From Bacillota bacterium (GTDB taxonomy: Bacteria; Bacillota; Clostridia; Oscillospirales; Ruminococcaceae), in assembly GCA_023412215.1 (NCBI GenBank), contig JAEYNX010000014.1, positions 1 through 64,000 of the forward strand: a DNA stretch of 64,000 nt. Direction: 5' to 3'. Positions within the stretch are counted from its first letter, which is position 1. Every line of letters begins with the position of its first letter. The notes under the pieces were generated by a model. The model saw only the letters and a list, made by a program, of their open reading frames with translations. It was not told where the DNA came from and did no database searches. The translations under genes were made by a program, and so were the position numbers. Positions 28,365 to 37,266 of the stretch are shown one piece after another.

Positions 28365-29435
28365 CTAGGAGACTACCTCTTTAATTTTTCTAATAAGACG
28401 ATTGACAATCCGCTGGTTCAGTTTTTCTATTACCATTTGCTGTTCTTCTTCATGACGCTGATGCCAGAGGATTCCTCCGTTTAACCTGTCAATTTCAGTG
28501 TTCTGATACTCAATGTGCGCTTGTTGCTCTTTCTCACGTTGCTGATGCCAGAGGATTCCTCCGTTTAGCCTATTAATTTCAGTGTTCTGATACTCGATGT
28601 AAGCCTGCTGCTCTTTCAAATAATTAGAATGCCATGCTATGGAATTTTCAAGCTCTACAATATACGAGTTTTTTCCCGCAGATGAAACACTATTTTTCGT
28701 AAACCGCTCGTTAAGCCTATCCAAATCGAGTGAATTTTCAACGCGAAAATACTGACTAAAGTTACTCCACATCACTGAGTAATCGATATTAGGTTTATAT
28801 AGCTTACTATGGGCTATAAGCTCCTTGGGTTCAACAATTTTCTCCAATTCATTTATATATCTATATAGTGCATTTGCAATAAAGAAATGAAGAAAAGATA
28901 TTGGAACCGGGAAGTCAAACACCCACTCAAAATCAATAAATGCTGGTTTGCCAATGTCTCCGTTTCGAAATAAAATATTATCTGACAAGACGTCAAAATT
29001 CATAACCTTTAGAGCCGGTTCTCCAGTATAAATTGCTCCTATATCTCCAAAAACTTTGACAAATTCCTCAGTCTGCTCAAATAAGCATATATTACTTTCA
29101 TCAGAAAACAGATTCAAATGCCAGTCAAATAACGCTAAGAATGCATCTTTGTCTCTATCTTTAACTGCTTTGCTATAAAACGAAGTGAGAGAAACACCCT
29201 CAATAAATTCTGCATACAACACATCTTGCAACAGCCAAGCTTTATTAATCTCCACATGCGGGAAGGTCTTTTTTAGAAGTTCCTGATTTGCGCAAATTTG
29301 TTTGAGGTGCTCAGCCCCTTCTGAATGCACGGCTTTTTTAATAACGACTTTTTTACCGTCTTCTTCGATAATACTGGTGTTTATCGCAAATTCCCTTTTC
29401 CTTAGTACATTTGATTTTACGTAAAGGATTCTCAT
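28365..29435 (-). CDS. kinase-like protein with tandem-repeat coiled coil (WbdD kinase half-like)
   Basis: A 356-residue protein. Residues 1-245 look like a small-molecule/protein-kinase-like fold: KKVVIKKAV (28-36, candidate ATP lysine), AEFIEG hinge (75-80), catalytic-loop-like NFDVLSDNILF where Asp148 and Asn153 have kinase spacing, and IDFEW (167-171) in place of the DFG segment. Residues 260-350 are a coiled coil with two near-identical 28-residue units (275-302 and 303-330, each EQQA(Y/H)IEYQNTEI(N/D)RLN) and the start of a third. It overlaps the methyltransferase gene upstream by ATGA. This methyltransferase, kinase, coiled-coil order is that of the E. coli O9a chain terminator WbdD, here on two genes. 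The function is inferred. Confidence 0.65.
   Translation of the reverse strand: MRILYVKSNVLRKREFAINTSIIEEDGKKVVIKKAVHSEGAEHLKQICANQELLKKTFPHVEINKAWLLQDVLYAEFIEGVSLTSFYSKAVKDRDKDAFLALFDWHLNLFSDESNICLFEQTEEFVKVFGDIGAIYTGEPALKVMNFDVLSDNILFRNGDIGKPAFIDFEWVFDFPVPISFLHFFIANALYRYINELEKIVEPKELIAHSKLYKPNIDYSVMWSNFSQYFRVENSLDLDRLNERFTKNSVSSAGKNSYIVELENSIAWHSNYLKEQQAYIEYQNTEINRLNGGILWHQQREKEQQAHIEYQNTEIDRLNGGILWHQRHEEEQQMVIEKLNQRIVNRLIRKIKEVVS
28457..28620 (-). repeat. 84-bp tandem repeat inside the kinase/coiled-coil gene
   Basis: Two almost identical 84-bp units begin at 28457 and 28541 (both start GCTGATGCCAGAGGATTCCT on the plus strand). Each encodes 28 residues, exactly four heptads, so gain or loss of a unit lengthens or shortens the coiled coil in register. 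Confidence 0.85.
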
Positions 29436-30361
29436 AAAGTTTTCGCCTCCACCAAAAAGGAATTTGCGAAAATCGTAAATTCCTTTGTTCCAGCAAGGCT
29501 TTTAACGGCTCTAAGCTCATCATACATATAACTGCTATCCGATCCGTAAACCGTACCAATGGGAATCAACGAAGACGCTTCAGGCAAAAAACCATCGCTG
29601 TAGATAACCTCTGGTAGCTTATAGTCCGGAAACGGATAGTAAAAATATAACTCACCGAAGCCCGCATTTTGAAAGAGCTGTTCCAGTTCGGATTTGCTGA
29701 AGGTTTTGGCCCGATTCTTGTTAATATCATTGGGATAGCCCTCAATACCAACAAACGGGCTGCCCCAATGATCTTCCACACATCCAGCAAAATAGCGCAT
29801 ACCCAAACGGTTTTCGATAGCGATGTATGCCCTGCCATTTATCTTTAAAAGCGTGCGTACACGCTTTAAGAAATCGACAAATGGGTCTTTGCTATTTATA
29901 TAAAGCTGCGCATACTCTAAAACACCTACTAGCACAATGACATCGTAAGTCTTTTTGATCTCAATTCGTTCAAAATTCCCAACATATATAGTGATATTAT
30001 CTCTATTCTTATTTCTATAAGCATTTGCCTGTGAGCGACGTACAGATAAATCAATGCAATCGACGTGTCCTGCCTTTTGAGCCAAACCTTCCGTTACGGC
30101 GCCCATGCCTGCACCGATTTCCAGTACCTCATCGGTTTCACCGATATCCATTGGAGAGGTAATAAATTTTCTGCGCGGTGAAAGCTGATAGAGAATTTGA
30201 AAGCGGTCGTCGCTTCGTAGCACATCAAAAATATCTCTACTGCTTTTCAACACCTCGAGAATATACTCTTCAGCTTCATCGCCCTCACTATATCTGTCTG
30301 CTTCATCGAAAAATTCGTAGTTTATTATTACGCCGCCGATTTTCTCAAACTTTTCGGGCAT
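29432..30361 (-). CDS. class I SAM-dependent methyltransferase
   Basis: A 309-residue protein with motif I VLEIGAGMGAVTEGLA (79-94), an acidic residue after the next strand (VDCIDLS) and a motif-IV-like strand (YDVIVLVGVLEYAQ). The C-terminal part resembles sugar or glycan methyltransferases of O-antigen clusters. It starts inside the epimerase gene and its stop overlaps the kinase-like gene, so all three are coupled. Proposed role, by analogy with WbdD: methylation of the non-reducing end, or of a terminal phosphate, of the glycan before export. Confidence 0.8.
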   Translation of the reverse strand: MPEKFEKIGGVIINYEFFDEADRYSEGDEAEEYILEVLKSSRDIFDVLRSDDRFQILYQLSPRRKFITSPMDIGETDEVLEIGAGMGAVTEGLAQKAGHVDCIDLSVRRSQANAYRNKNRDNITIYVGNFERIEIKKTYDVIVLVGVLEYAQLYINSKDPFVDFLKRVRTLLKINGRAYIAIENRLGMRYFAGCVEDHWGSPFVGIEGYPNDINKNRAKTFSKSELEQLFQNAGFGELYFYYPFPDYKLPEVIYSDGFLPEASSLIPIGTVYGSDSSYMYDELRAVKSLAGTKEFTIFANSFLVEAKTL

Positions 30362-31196
30362 TTTGCTCTGTTCCCTTCATTATCTTTTCGATTTTTGTAC
30401 TGTTACCCCAAACTGCCGGAGAATCATAAGGTCGATCCGGAAAAGCACCATATTTCAATTTAATATTAAAGTGGTGTTCCTTTAAGAATGTCTCTACCTG
30501 TTCAGCTAAGCTTTTCGGTTCTCCTGTACAACAGTTGATGATCCCGTTCACTTTATCTTGCAACACACAGGCAGCAATTTGTTTGGCAAGCACGTTTACG
30601 GTAATGAAATCGTATTTGTTTTTACCAGAAGTAAACGGAAATAATTCATCGCCACGTTCCTCCGCCGCAGTAATTTTTGCAAAAATCGAACTTGCGCGTT
30701 TATCATCGCCATAGATGTAGTACGCCCGCAGCCATTGCAAGTTAATTTTATCTTTCAACGCAAGTGCAATGGATTGCCGTAGTGCATTTTTTGCCACGCC
30801 ATACTGACTAAGCGGATTGCAGGGGGTATTCTCGTCAATTGCGCCCTCCCAGTAGCCGATTTCATGCATTGAGCCTATCACGGCAAGCGTTTTAATGCCG
30901 CTGTCGGCGATGCGGTTACAAAATTTGCAGTGGTCGGACAATAACTCCATATGTGCAGGTGAGTTGTGTACAAAGCCGTCTTTCCACGCCATATGTAAAA
31001 CTACGTCGGGCGAGCCCGTTTCGGTGTAAACGTTAAGGCTTGGGTCAAAAATATTTAGCATAAACTTGTCCGCACCATCAGGAATACCATCAACGGCAAA
31101 ATCAACCGCTGCAACATCTGCGCCCTTGTCAAGCAAGGCCTGAACAACGTGGCAGCCGATATATCCGTTAGCACCTGTAACCAACACCCTTGTCAC
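30345..31196 (-). CDS. NAD-dependent epimerase/dehydratase (extended SDR)
   Basis: A 283-residue sugar-nucleotide SDR. It has the Rossmann motif TGANGYIG (7-14), the catalytic YGVAKN (Tyr-x-x-x-Lys) and the region LQWLRAYYIYG. The substrate is not determined; relatives epimerise or reduce NDP-sugars. The start is GTG. It overlaps the methyltransferase gene by 17 nt and follows the ABC ATPase gene by 61 nt. Confidence 0.82.
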   Translation of the reverse strand: MTRVLVTGANGYIGCHVVQALLDKGADVAAVDFAVDGIPDGADKFMLNIFDPSLNVYTETGSPDVVLHMAWKDGFVHNSPAHMELLSDHCKFCNRIADSGIKTLAVIGSMHEIGYWEGAIDENTPCNPLSQYGVAKNALRQSIALALKDKINLQWLRAYYIYGDDKRASSIFAKITAAEERGDELFPFTSGKNKYDFITVNVLAKQIAACVLQDKVNGIINCCTGEPKSLAEQVETFLKEHHFNIKLKYGAFPDRPYDSPAVWGNSTKIEKIMKGTEQNARKV

Positions 31197-31257
31197 TGCT
31201 TATGCCCCCCTTAATTATTTCAAACTTATAAATTGTCTGAAAACAACTTTATTCTTT

Positions 31258-31992
31258 TCAGTTAGTCAGTCTTTGATACTCCTCACATACGTCTTTGCAT
31301 TCGCCTATCATCTTCATACCGCCGTGTTCGAGCCATAGCGCATGTTTACATAAACTGCGAATTTGTTCGATGCTGTGCGATACCAACAGTACGGTAGTCC
31401 CGCCGGACATAAGCTCATTTATACGCCGTTCGCATTTTTGTTGGAACAGATAATCCCCAACGCCGAGTATTTCATCAACTATGAGTATGTCCGGTTTGAT
31501 TACTGTCGCTATCGCAAATCCAACACGGGCAACCATACCTGAACTGTAATTCTTCATTGGCACATCGAGGAAATTGCTAAGCTCCGAAAACTCTACTATA
31601 CTGTCAAAGTGTTCGTTAATAAATTTCTTATTGTACCCCAATACCGAACCATTAAGATAAATATTCTCTCGGGCGGTTAGTTCCATATCAAATCCTGCGC
31701 CGAGTTCAATCAGCGGGGCGACGCTTCCGTTTACCGCTACCTCACCCTTTGTCGGTTTAAGTATCCCCGATATAATTTTAAGGAGCGTACTCTTACCCGA
31801 ACCGTTTAAGCCCACTATACCAAACACATCGCCTTTACTAACCGAGAATGTTATATTGTTCAGTGCGCGAAACTCGCGATATCTAAGTTGACCTTTAGCA
31901 AGCTTGAGCAGATATTCTTTCAAACTGCCTACCTTGTCTTCAGCCATATTGAATACCATGGAAACATCCGTAACATCTATCACATTCTGCAT
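31258..31992 (-). CDS. polysaccharide ABC exporter, ATPase (Wzt/TagH/KpsT type)
   Basis: A 244-residue nucleotide-binding subunit that powers export of a lipid-linked glycan. Walker A GLNGSGKST, the exporter-specific GSVAPLIELGAGFDMELTARENI, signature YSSGMVARVGFAI and Walker B DILIVDEILGVGD are all seen. It ends soon after the ATPase core, so it lacks the C-terminal carbohydrate-binding domain that reads the cap in E. coli O9a Wzt. It pairs with the permease gene just upstream. Confidence 0.93.
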   Translation of the reverse strand: MQNVIDVTDVSMVFNMAEDKVGSLKEYLLKLAKGQLRYREFRALNNITFSVSKGDVFGIVGLNGSGKSTLLKIISGILKPTKGEVAVNGSVAPLIELGAGFDMELTARENIYLNGSVLGYNKKFINEHFDSIVEFSELSNFLDVPMKNYSSGMVARVGFAIATVIKPDILIVDEILGVGDYLFQQKCERRINELMSGGTTVLLVSHSIEQIRSLCKHALWLEHGGMKMIGECKDVCEEYQRLTN

Positions 31993-32019
31993 AAAGTACC
32001 TGCCTCTGTGTAATCTTTA

Positions 32020-33369
32020 CTAAATGTAAAGAATAAACTTATCCTGTTTGCGCTTGAATACAATTAACCCAATCATAAGGAATGCCCCTGAAAACGCAGC
32101 GCAAATCACGTTTGTCTTCAAATCAGGGACAGTATTATACATCATAAGGCTTCGGAAATAATCAACGTAATAGTACATCGGGTTAGCGTTTGTAAACCAC
32201 TTGACGCTGTCTGGAATTAACTCCTTTGGATACAAAATCGGAGTAACGTACATCCAAGCCGTAATCCATACGCTGTAAAGATGCCCTACATCACGGAAAA
32301 ACACATTTGTCGCAGAAAGGAGCATACCAACCCCCACGCTGAACACAAACACATACATAAGCGGAACCCAAAACAGCAATACCGTAATTTTCAGCGGTAC
32401 ACCGAGGAAGGGCATCAAAATGAGGGTCGCAACGAGGGAAAATAGCGTATTGACTAAAGCGAACAGGCATTTTTCAATGGGGAAAATATATTTAGGAATA
32501 TAGACTTTCTTTATAAGACCCGCTGAACCAAGTATGGAGACAAGCGCACCCGACGTCGCCTCGGACATGAAGTTGAATATCAGCGAACCCGTCAGGTAAT
32601 AGACCACAAAATTCTCAGTCTGCACCCGGAATATCTTGCTAAATACCGCAGAAATAATCATAGCCATTAAGAGCGGGTTCAAAACACTCCACAGCACACC
32701 AAGTATTGAACGGCGGTACTTTGTGGTAAAGTCCTTTTTGACAAGGTTAAATAAGAGGTACGAATACTTCTTGAAGCCTTGCAACCTGACGATAATCAAA
32801 GACAGCCGATAGCAGAAAAGAATCCAACACACGACATACCACCATACGCCGAAGGACAGGAAAGCGATAATGTGCCGGATACGAAGCGGCAACCCGGTAG
32901 TAAGCCCCATAGTATTTATACGAAACGTCGCCCCGCTGTATTGCGTCAGGTCGATACGAATGGCTGAGTATCGGCCGTCAGGCAATTCGATAAAATTACG
33001 CCCAACCTTTATGCCTTGCCATACAGCTTGTTCGTGAACGAACTGATGCCCAGAATATGCGTATAAAATTTGACAATTAGCCGAATCGGGCTCTGAACCT
33101 GTGTAGGCTACCTCAGCTATGTTGATTTCAACATATTTAAACTTAACGCCCTCAGGAACGTCAAATGTAATCTGCGGGTCAACATCCGTAGTTGTAACTG
33201 TGTTTTCGTCAATATAGATTGCGTTAGTTCCCGAATTATCGCCAAGCCGCAACCAAATTTCGTTGCGCTCAACAACGGACACATCTGCTATTTTTAATAT
33301 TGCTAGCGCAATAAGGAACAAACCAAAACACAACACCAAGACGAACAAAGATTTTTTATGCGTTTTCAA
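32020..33369 (-). CDS. polysaccharide ABC exporter permease with N-terminal ectodomain
   Basis: A 449-residue protein, about 180 residues longer than ordinary Wzm/TagG permeases. Residues 8-28 form a membrane helix, about 35-160 are a soluble, beta-rich region (WLRLGDNSGTNAIYIDENT; FNVAYSG-like strands), about 165-190 form a second helix, and about 205-449 are the ABC-2 permease core (KKDFTTKYRRSILGVLWSVL; NVFFRDVGHLYSVWI; TPILYPKELIP). The extra outside-facing domain may contact the glycan. The start is TTG with a weak GGTGAG site. First gene after a 147-bp leader. Confidence 0.85.
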   Translation of the reverse strand: MKTHKKSLFVLVLCFGLFLIALAILKIADVSVVERNEIWLRLGDNSGTNAIYIDENTVTTTDVDPQITFDVPEGVKFKYVEINIAEVAYTGSEPDSANCQILYAYSGHQFVHEQAVWQGIKVGRNFIELPDGRYSAIRIDLTQYSGATFRINTMGLTTGLPLRIRHIIAFLSFGVWWYVVCWILFCYRLSLIIVRLQGFKKYSYLLFNLVKKDFTTKYRRSILGVLWSVLNPLLMAMIISAVFSKIFRVQTENFVVYYLTGSLIFNFMSEATSGALVSILGSAGLIKKVYIPKYIFPIEKCLFALVNTLFSLVATLILMPFLGVPLKITVLLFWVPLMYVFVFSVGVGMLLSATNVFFRDVGHLYSVWITAWMYVTPILYPKELIPDSVKWFTNANPMYYYVDYFRSLMMYNTVPDLKTNVICAAFSGAFLMIGLIVFKRKQDKFILYI

Positions 33370-33516
33370 AACAGACTCACCAAATCCTTTAACAGAGTAA
33401 GCTCTTTGTCTTTTTCGCTGAGAAGCGGCCTAATCAGTTAGGCGACCAACCAGTGCCACTTCAAGGTCGTTCCAACACAGTCTGCCCTCGACGTAAAGAA
33501 CACACAGACGGATGCA
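33370..33516 (-). promoter_or_regulatory. leader between rfbD and the exporter genes
   Basis: A 147-bp spacer in an otherwise tight operon. It carries the small hairpin GCCTAA/TTAGGC with tetraloop CTGA (33428-33443) and a GTTGGAACGACC stretch. A ten-base piece (CGTTCCAACA) recurs next to the palindrome at the left edge of the window (35-44). It could hold an elongation-control or processing site; no known element was recognised. Confidence 0.25.
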
Positions 33517-34353
33517 TTATATACAAAGATATCGAGACAATGCATCCTGCCAAGAAGGGAGCGGCTTGAATCCTGCCAGACAAAGCCCGGACTGATCCAA
33601 TCGAGAATTCAACGGCCGTTTTGCTGAAGAAGGGTAGTCCGCTGTCGCCATTGTCCTTACCGCTATGTTTCTGCTAGCTTGGCGGAGTATCTCCTGCGCA
33701 AATTCCGCTCGTGTGCAGATTCCCTGATTCGTTGCATGATATAAACCATATCGATTACTTACTGACAAATCGCACAACAAACTTGCCAAATCTGCTGCAT
33801 AGGTGGGACTACCCACCTGATCGTCTACCACGGAGACTATATCCTGTCTCTCTGAAAGAAGCAGTATAGCAGAAACAAAATTATTTCCCTTTTCACCAAA
33901 TAACCAAGAAGTACGAAGAATAAAATAATTCTGCAGCGTTTCCTTCACTGCTAATTCTCCTGCCAGCTTACTCGCACCATAAACATTAATTGGAGCTGTA
34001 GCATCATCCGTTTTATAAAACTGTTCTCCTGTACCAGGGAACACATAATCTGTGGAAATATAGAGCAGCTTGGCATTGATATTGCGACAAGCTTCAGCTA
34101 TATGCCGTGTGCCCTGAGCATTGACGGCAAAAGCCCAATCTCGTTTTGTTTCTGCTTCGTCCACTTTTGTGTAAGCAGCGCAATGAATCACCACATCGGG
34201 ATAGTAATCCATCAGCATTGATCTAACCGCATTGCCATCGACGATATTCAACTCTCGTGAAGATGTTCCTAAATAGTCAATGTTTCGCATCTCCAACTCT
34301 CGGCATACATCATGTCCCAGTTGACCGCTGGCCCCTGTTACAAATATCCTCAT
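33517..34353 (-). CDS. rfbD: dTDP-4-dehydrorhamnose reductase
   Basis: Last step of dTDP-L-rhamnose synthesis. It is 278 residues from MRIFVTG (AGGAG 7 nt upstream; a GTG two codons earlier is too close to it). Rossmann motif TGASGQLG, HCAAYTKVDEAE, STDYVF and the catalytic YGASKLAGE are intact. It follows rfbB after a 160-bp gap. The supply of dTDP-rhamnose fits the RgpF and WbbL-like transferases of this cluster. Confidence 0.93.
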   Translation of the reverse strand: MRIFVTGASGQLGHDVCRELEMRNIDYLGTSSRELNIVDGNAVRSMLMDYYPDVVIHCAAYTKVDEAETKRDWAFAVNAQGTRHIAEACRNINAKLLYISTDYVFPGTGEQFYKTDDATAPINVYGASKLAGELAVKETLQNYFILRTSWLFGEKGNNFVSAILLLSERQDIVSVVDDQVGSPTYAADLASLLCDLSVSNRYGLYHATNQGICTRAEFAQEILRQASRNIAVRTMATADYPSSAKRPLNSRLDQSGLCLAGFKPLPSWQDALSRYLCI

Positions 34354-34518
34354 AAACACGCTCCTGTGACTGCTACAGTCTTGATCCTTTTCATTAATCT
34401 ACGGGCGAGGCATTAGACAACAACACGGAACAGCAACTTTTGTATGCATTGTAATTAACGCGAAGATCGTCTTCCAAAATCGCAGTCCAATGCGTCAGTT
34501 AAGATAATCAAAGACGAT

Positions 34519-35538
34519 TTACCGTTTTCCGTACATCTCTTCATAATAGATTCGATATTCTCCGTTGAGGATATTCTCCCACCATTGCTTATTCTCCAAA
34601 TACCACTTGATGGTTTTCTTAATACCATCATCAAACTTTGTAGCTGGCTGCCATCCCAACTCGTTGTAAATCTTGGCTGGATCAATGGCATATCGCATAT
34701 CATGGCCAGGGCGATCGGTCACATAATGAATCAAGCTTTCCGGCTTACCTAACTCCTTCAAAATGGTCTTAACCACCTCCAGATTTGTACGCTCATTATG
34801 GCCACCGATATTATAGACCTCACCCACACGCCCCTTGTGAATAATCAAGTCAATGGCTGAGCAATGGTCCTCTACATAGAGCCAGTCACGCACATTTTCA
34901 CCCTTGCCGTAAACAGGAAGCTGCTTGTCATTCAGCGCATTGGCAATCATTAGCGGAATTAATTTTTCGGGAAAATGATAGGGACCGTAGTTGTTGGAAC
35001 AACGGGAAATAGTCACCGGCGCTTTAAAGGTACGGTGATAAGCCAGTACCAGCAAATCTGCCGATGCTTTGGAGGCCGAATAGGGGCTAGAGGTATGCAG
35101 AGGAGTCTCCTCGGTGAAGAAGAGGTCGGGGCGGTCGAGAGGAAGATCGCCATACACCTCGTCGGTAGATACCTGATGGAACCGCTGGACGCCATATTTG
35201 CAGCAGGCATCCAGAAGCACCCCCGTACCCGTAATATTAGTTTTGATGAAGATACCTGGGTCTTCAATCGAGCGGTCAACATGGGTCTCAGCTGCAAAGT
35301 TCACCACTACATCTGGTTTTTCCTTTTCGAACAAAGCATAAACTGTATCTCGGTCTGCAATGTCGGCCTGCATAAATGTAAAACGGGGATTTTGGGTGAC
35401 CAACGCCAATGTTTCCATGTTTCCAGCATAGGTCAGCTTGTCTAAGCAAATCACATGATAATCCGGATATTTTTTCAGCAAATAGTGAACAAAGTTTCCG
35501 CCGATAAATCCGGCGCCGCCCGTTACAAGAATCTTCAT
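34519..35538 (-). CDS. rfbB: dTDP-glucose 4,6-dehydratase
   Basis: Second step of dTDP-rhamnose synthesis, NAD-dependent. It is 339 residues with TGGAGFIGGNF, HVDRSIEDP, STDEVYGDL, the active-site YSASKASADLLV, and SRCSNNYGPYHFPEKLIPL, all typical of RmlB. The start codon overlaps the rfbC stop (ATGA). Also possibly used for other dTDP-6-deoxy sugars. Confidence 0.96.
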   Translation of the reverse strand: MKILVTGGAGFIGGNFVHYLLKKYPDYHVICLDKLTYAGNMETLALVTQNPRFTFMQADIADRDTVYALFEKEKPDVVVNFAAETHVDRSIEDPGIFIKTNITGTGVLLDACCKYGVQRFHQVSTDEVYGDLPLDRPDLFFTEETPLHTSSPYSASKASADLLVLAYHRTFKAPVTISRCSNNYGPYHFPEKLIPLMIANALNDKQLPVYGKGENVRDWLYVEDHCSAIDLIIHKGRVGEVYNIGGHNERTNLEVVKTILKELGKPESLIHYVTDRPGHDMRYAIDPAKIYNELGWQPATKFDDGIKKTIKWYLENKQWWENILNGEYRIYYEEMYGKR

Positions 35539-36104
35539 ACCTTCACCTCATAAACGAAATTAAGATTTGCCTCCTCCAGCGTGGGCGCAAGGCGATCTTT
35601 CTCCGAGACGATGGGCTCTGCCAGCCAACTCCCCCAGTTGATTCCCAACGCAGGGTCATCCCAACGTACGCCACCCTCGGTGGACGGTGAATAGGGGTTA
35701 TCCGCCATGTACAGAAACTCTACGTTATCGGTCAATGTTAAAAAAGCGTGGCCAAAGCCCCTTGAAATTAACAACTGCCGCTTGTTCTCCGCCGAAAGTT
35801 CCACGGCGACCCATTTCTTGTAAGTGGGAGAGCCTGTGCGGAAATCCACAGCAACATCCAAAACAGCCCCGCTTATACAACGCACCAACTTGGCTTGGGC
35901 GGTATCACCCCGCTGGAAATGAATGCCCCGAAGGGTGCCTTTGACAGCTGAAAAAGAATGGTTGTGCTGCACAAAATCATAGTGCAATCCCGCCGCCTCC
36001 ATGGCTCGGGTGGACCAGCTTTCCATGAACCAGCCACGATGGTCGCCGAAAACCTTGGGTTCCAATATGTAAACATCCGAAACATCGGTCTTAATTACAT
36101 TCAT
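35535..36104 (-). CDS. rfbC: dTDP-4-dehydrorhamnose 3,5-epimerase
   Basis: Third step of dTDP-rhamnose synthesis, a cupin-fold epimerase. It is 189 residues from MNVIKTDV, with GGAG 8 nt upstream. Conserved GDHRGWFMESW, QHNHSFSAVKGTLRGIHFQ (catalytic His), LISRGFGHAFLTL and the C-terminal WDDPALGINW are present. Six bases follow the rfbA stop before the earliest possible start. Confidence 0.95.
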   Translation of the reverse strand: MNVIKTDVSDVYILEPKVFGDHRGWFMESWSTRAMEAAGLHYDFVQHNHSFSAVKGTLRGIHFQRGDTAQAKLVRCISGAVLDVAVDFRTGSPTYKKWVAVELSAENKRQLLISRGFGHAFLTLTDNVEFLYMADNPYSPSTEGGVRWDDPALGINWGSWLAEPIVSEKDRLAPTLEEANLNFVYEVKV

Positions 36105-36130
36105 CTTATTTTCTCCACACCTCATAAGAT

Positions 36131-37009
36131 TTAGTAGCGTAGCTTATTTTCCGCTACAGCACGCAGATGAGCGCCATAAGGGGACTTGCCATAATGTTCG
36201 GCAGATTTAAGTAACGTCTCACGGTCAATCCAACCGTTTTTGTAGGCAATCTCCTCCAGAGCCGCAATCTGCACACCCTGACGGGTTTCGAGCACCTTAA
36301 CAAACTCGGCGGCCTCATTGAGTGCATCCATCGTACCGGTATCCAACCAAGCGTAGCCGCGTCCCAATGTCACCACATTTAGACTGCCATCTTCAAGATA
36401 CATGCGGTTGAGGTCGGTAATCTCCAACTCGCCACGGGCAGATGGCTTGACCTGCTTTGAGAGCTGGCATACCCGCCTATCATAAAAATACAGGCCAGTG
36501 ATGCAGTAGTTGGATTTGGGGTTTTGGGGCTTTTCCTCAAGAGAAATTGCTTTGCCGTTTTCGTCAAACTCAACGATACCAAATCGCTCGGGATCGTTGA
36601 CATAATAACCAAAAATAGTCGCCCCGTGGGTGCGTGTAGCCGCTTCTTGTAAGTGCTTGGTCAACCCACTGCCACAGAAGATATTGTCACCCAAAATCAT
36701 GGCGCAGGTATCATCACCCACAAATTCTTCACCGATGATAAAAGCCTGAGCAAGGCCATCTGGCGAAGGCTGCTCGGCATAGGATAGCTTAATTCCAAAT
36801 AAGGAACCATCCCCCAGAAGGTTCTTAAAGTTGGGCAAATCGTGAGGAGTGGAAATAATAAGAATCTCCTTGATACCCGCCAGCATAAGAGTAGACAAGG
36901 GGTAATAAATCATTGGTTTATCGTAAACCGGAAGCAACTGTTTAGAGGTGACAAGCGTAAGTGGGTATAAGCGTGTTCCGGTCCCTCCAGCTAAAACAAT
37001 CCCCTTCAT
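36131..37009 (-). CDS. rfbA: glucose-1-phosphate thymidylyltransferase
   Basis: First step of dTDP-rhamnose synthesis: dTTP + glucose-1-phosphate to dTDP-glucose. It is 292 residues. The nucleotide-binding KGIVLAGGTGTRLYPLTL, the QLLPVYDKPMIYYPL segment and ILGDNIFCGSGL are intact. The ribosome site is CAGGAG. First gene of the rfbACBD block, with its own promoter at 37061-37089. Confidence 0.96.
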   Translation of the reverse strand: MKGIVLAGGTGTRLYPLTLVTSKQLLPVYDKPMIYYPLSTLMLAGIKEILIISTPHDLPNFKNLLGDGSLFGIKLSYAEQPSPDGLAQAFIIGEEFVGDDTCAMILGDNIFCGSGLTKHLQEAATRTHGATIFGYYVNDPERFGIVEFDENGKAISLEEKPQNPKSNYCITGLYFYDRRVCQLSKQVKPSARGELEITDLNRMYLEDGSLNVVTLGRGYAWLDTGTMDALNEAAEFVKVLETRQGVQIAALEEIAYKNGWIDRETLLKSAEHYGKSPYGAHLRAVAENKLRY

Positions 37010-37060
37010 TCAACTTCTCCTGTTCCAAATAGAATAACAAAAACATAAATTACCATAATT

Positions 37061-37089
37061 ATTATAGCATATAAAGAATTAGTATACAA
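37061..37089 (-). promoter_or_regulatory. sigma-A promoter for rfbACBD
   Basis: TTGTAT, a 17-nt spacer and TATAAT on the minus strand, about 50 nt upstream of rfbA. The rest of the 257-bp gap up to the glycosyltransferase gene is AT-rich with no gene. Confidence 0.7.
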
Positions 37090-37266
37090 TAAGCGACAGA
37101 GTTTTAAATGTTACAACTGTAGGATTACAAGACATATTGTAGATAAAAAACAAGCGTAGGAATAGGACACACCGGTAAAAGCTCGCTATTTTTTCTCTGA
37201 TTCTGGCCAACAGGTATACCTACACAACAGAGTTTAAATTCACAAATATACTTTGCTTTTAGTATT

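Noticed and set aside
33370..33516. JUMPstart/ops-type antitermination element
   Set aside because: The spacer has a loosely similar AGTGGCACTGGTTGG stretch but not the ops core, and no RfaH- or LoaP-like gene is in the window; kept only as an unassigned leader.
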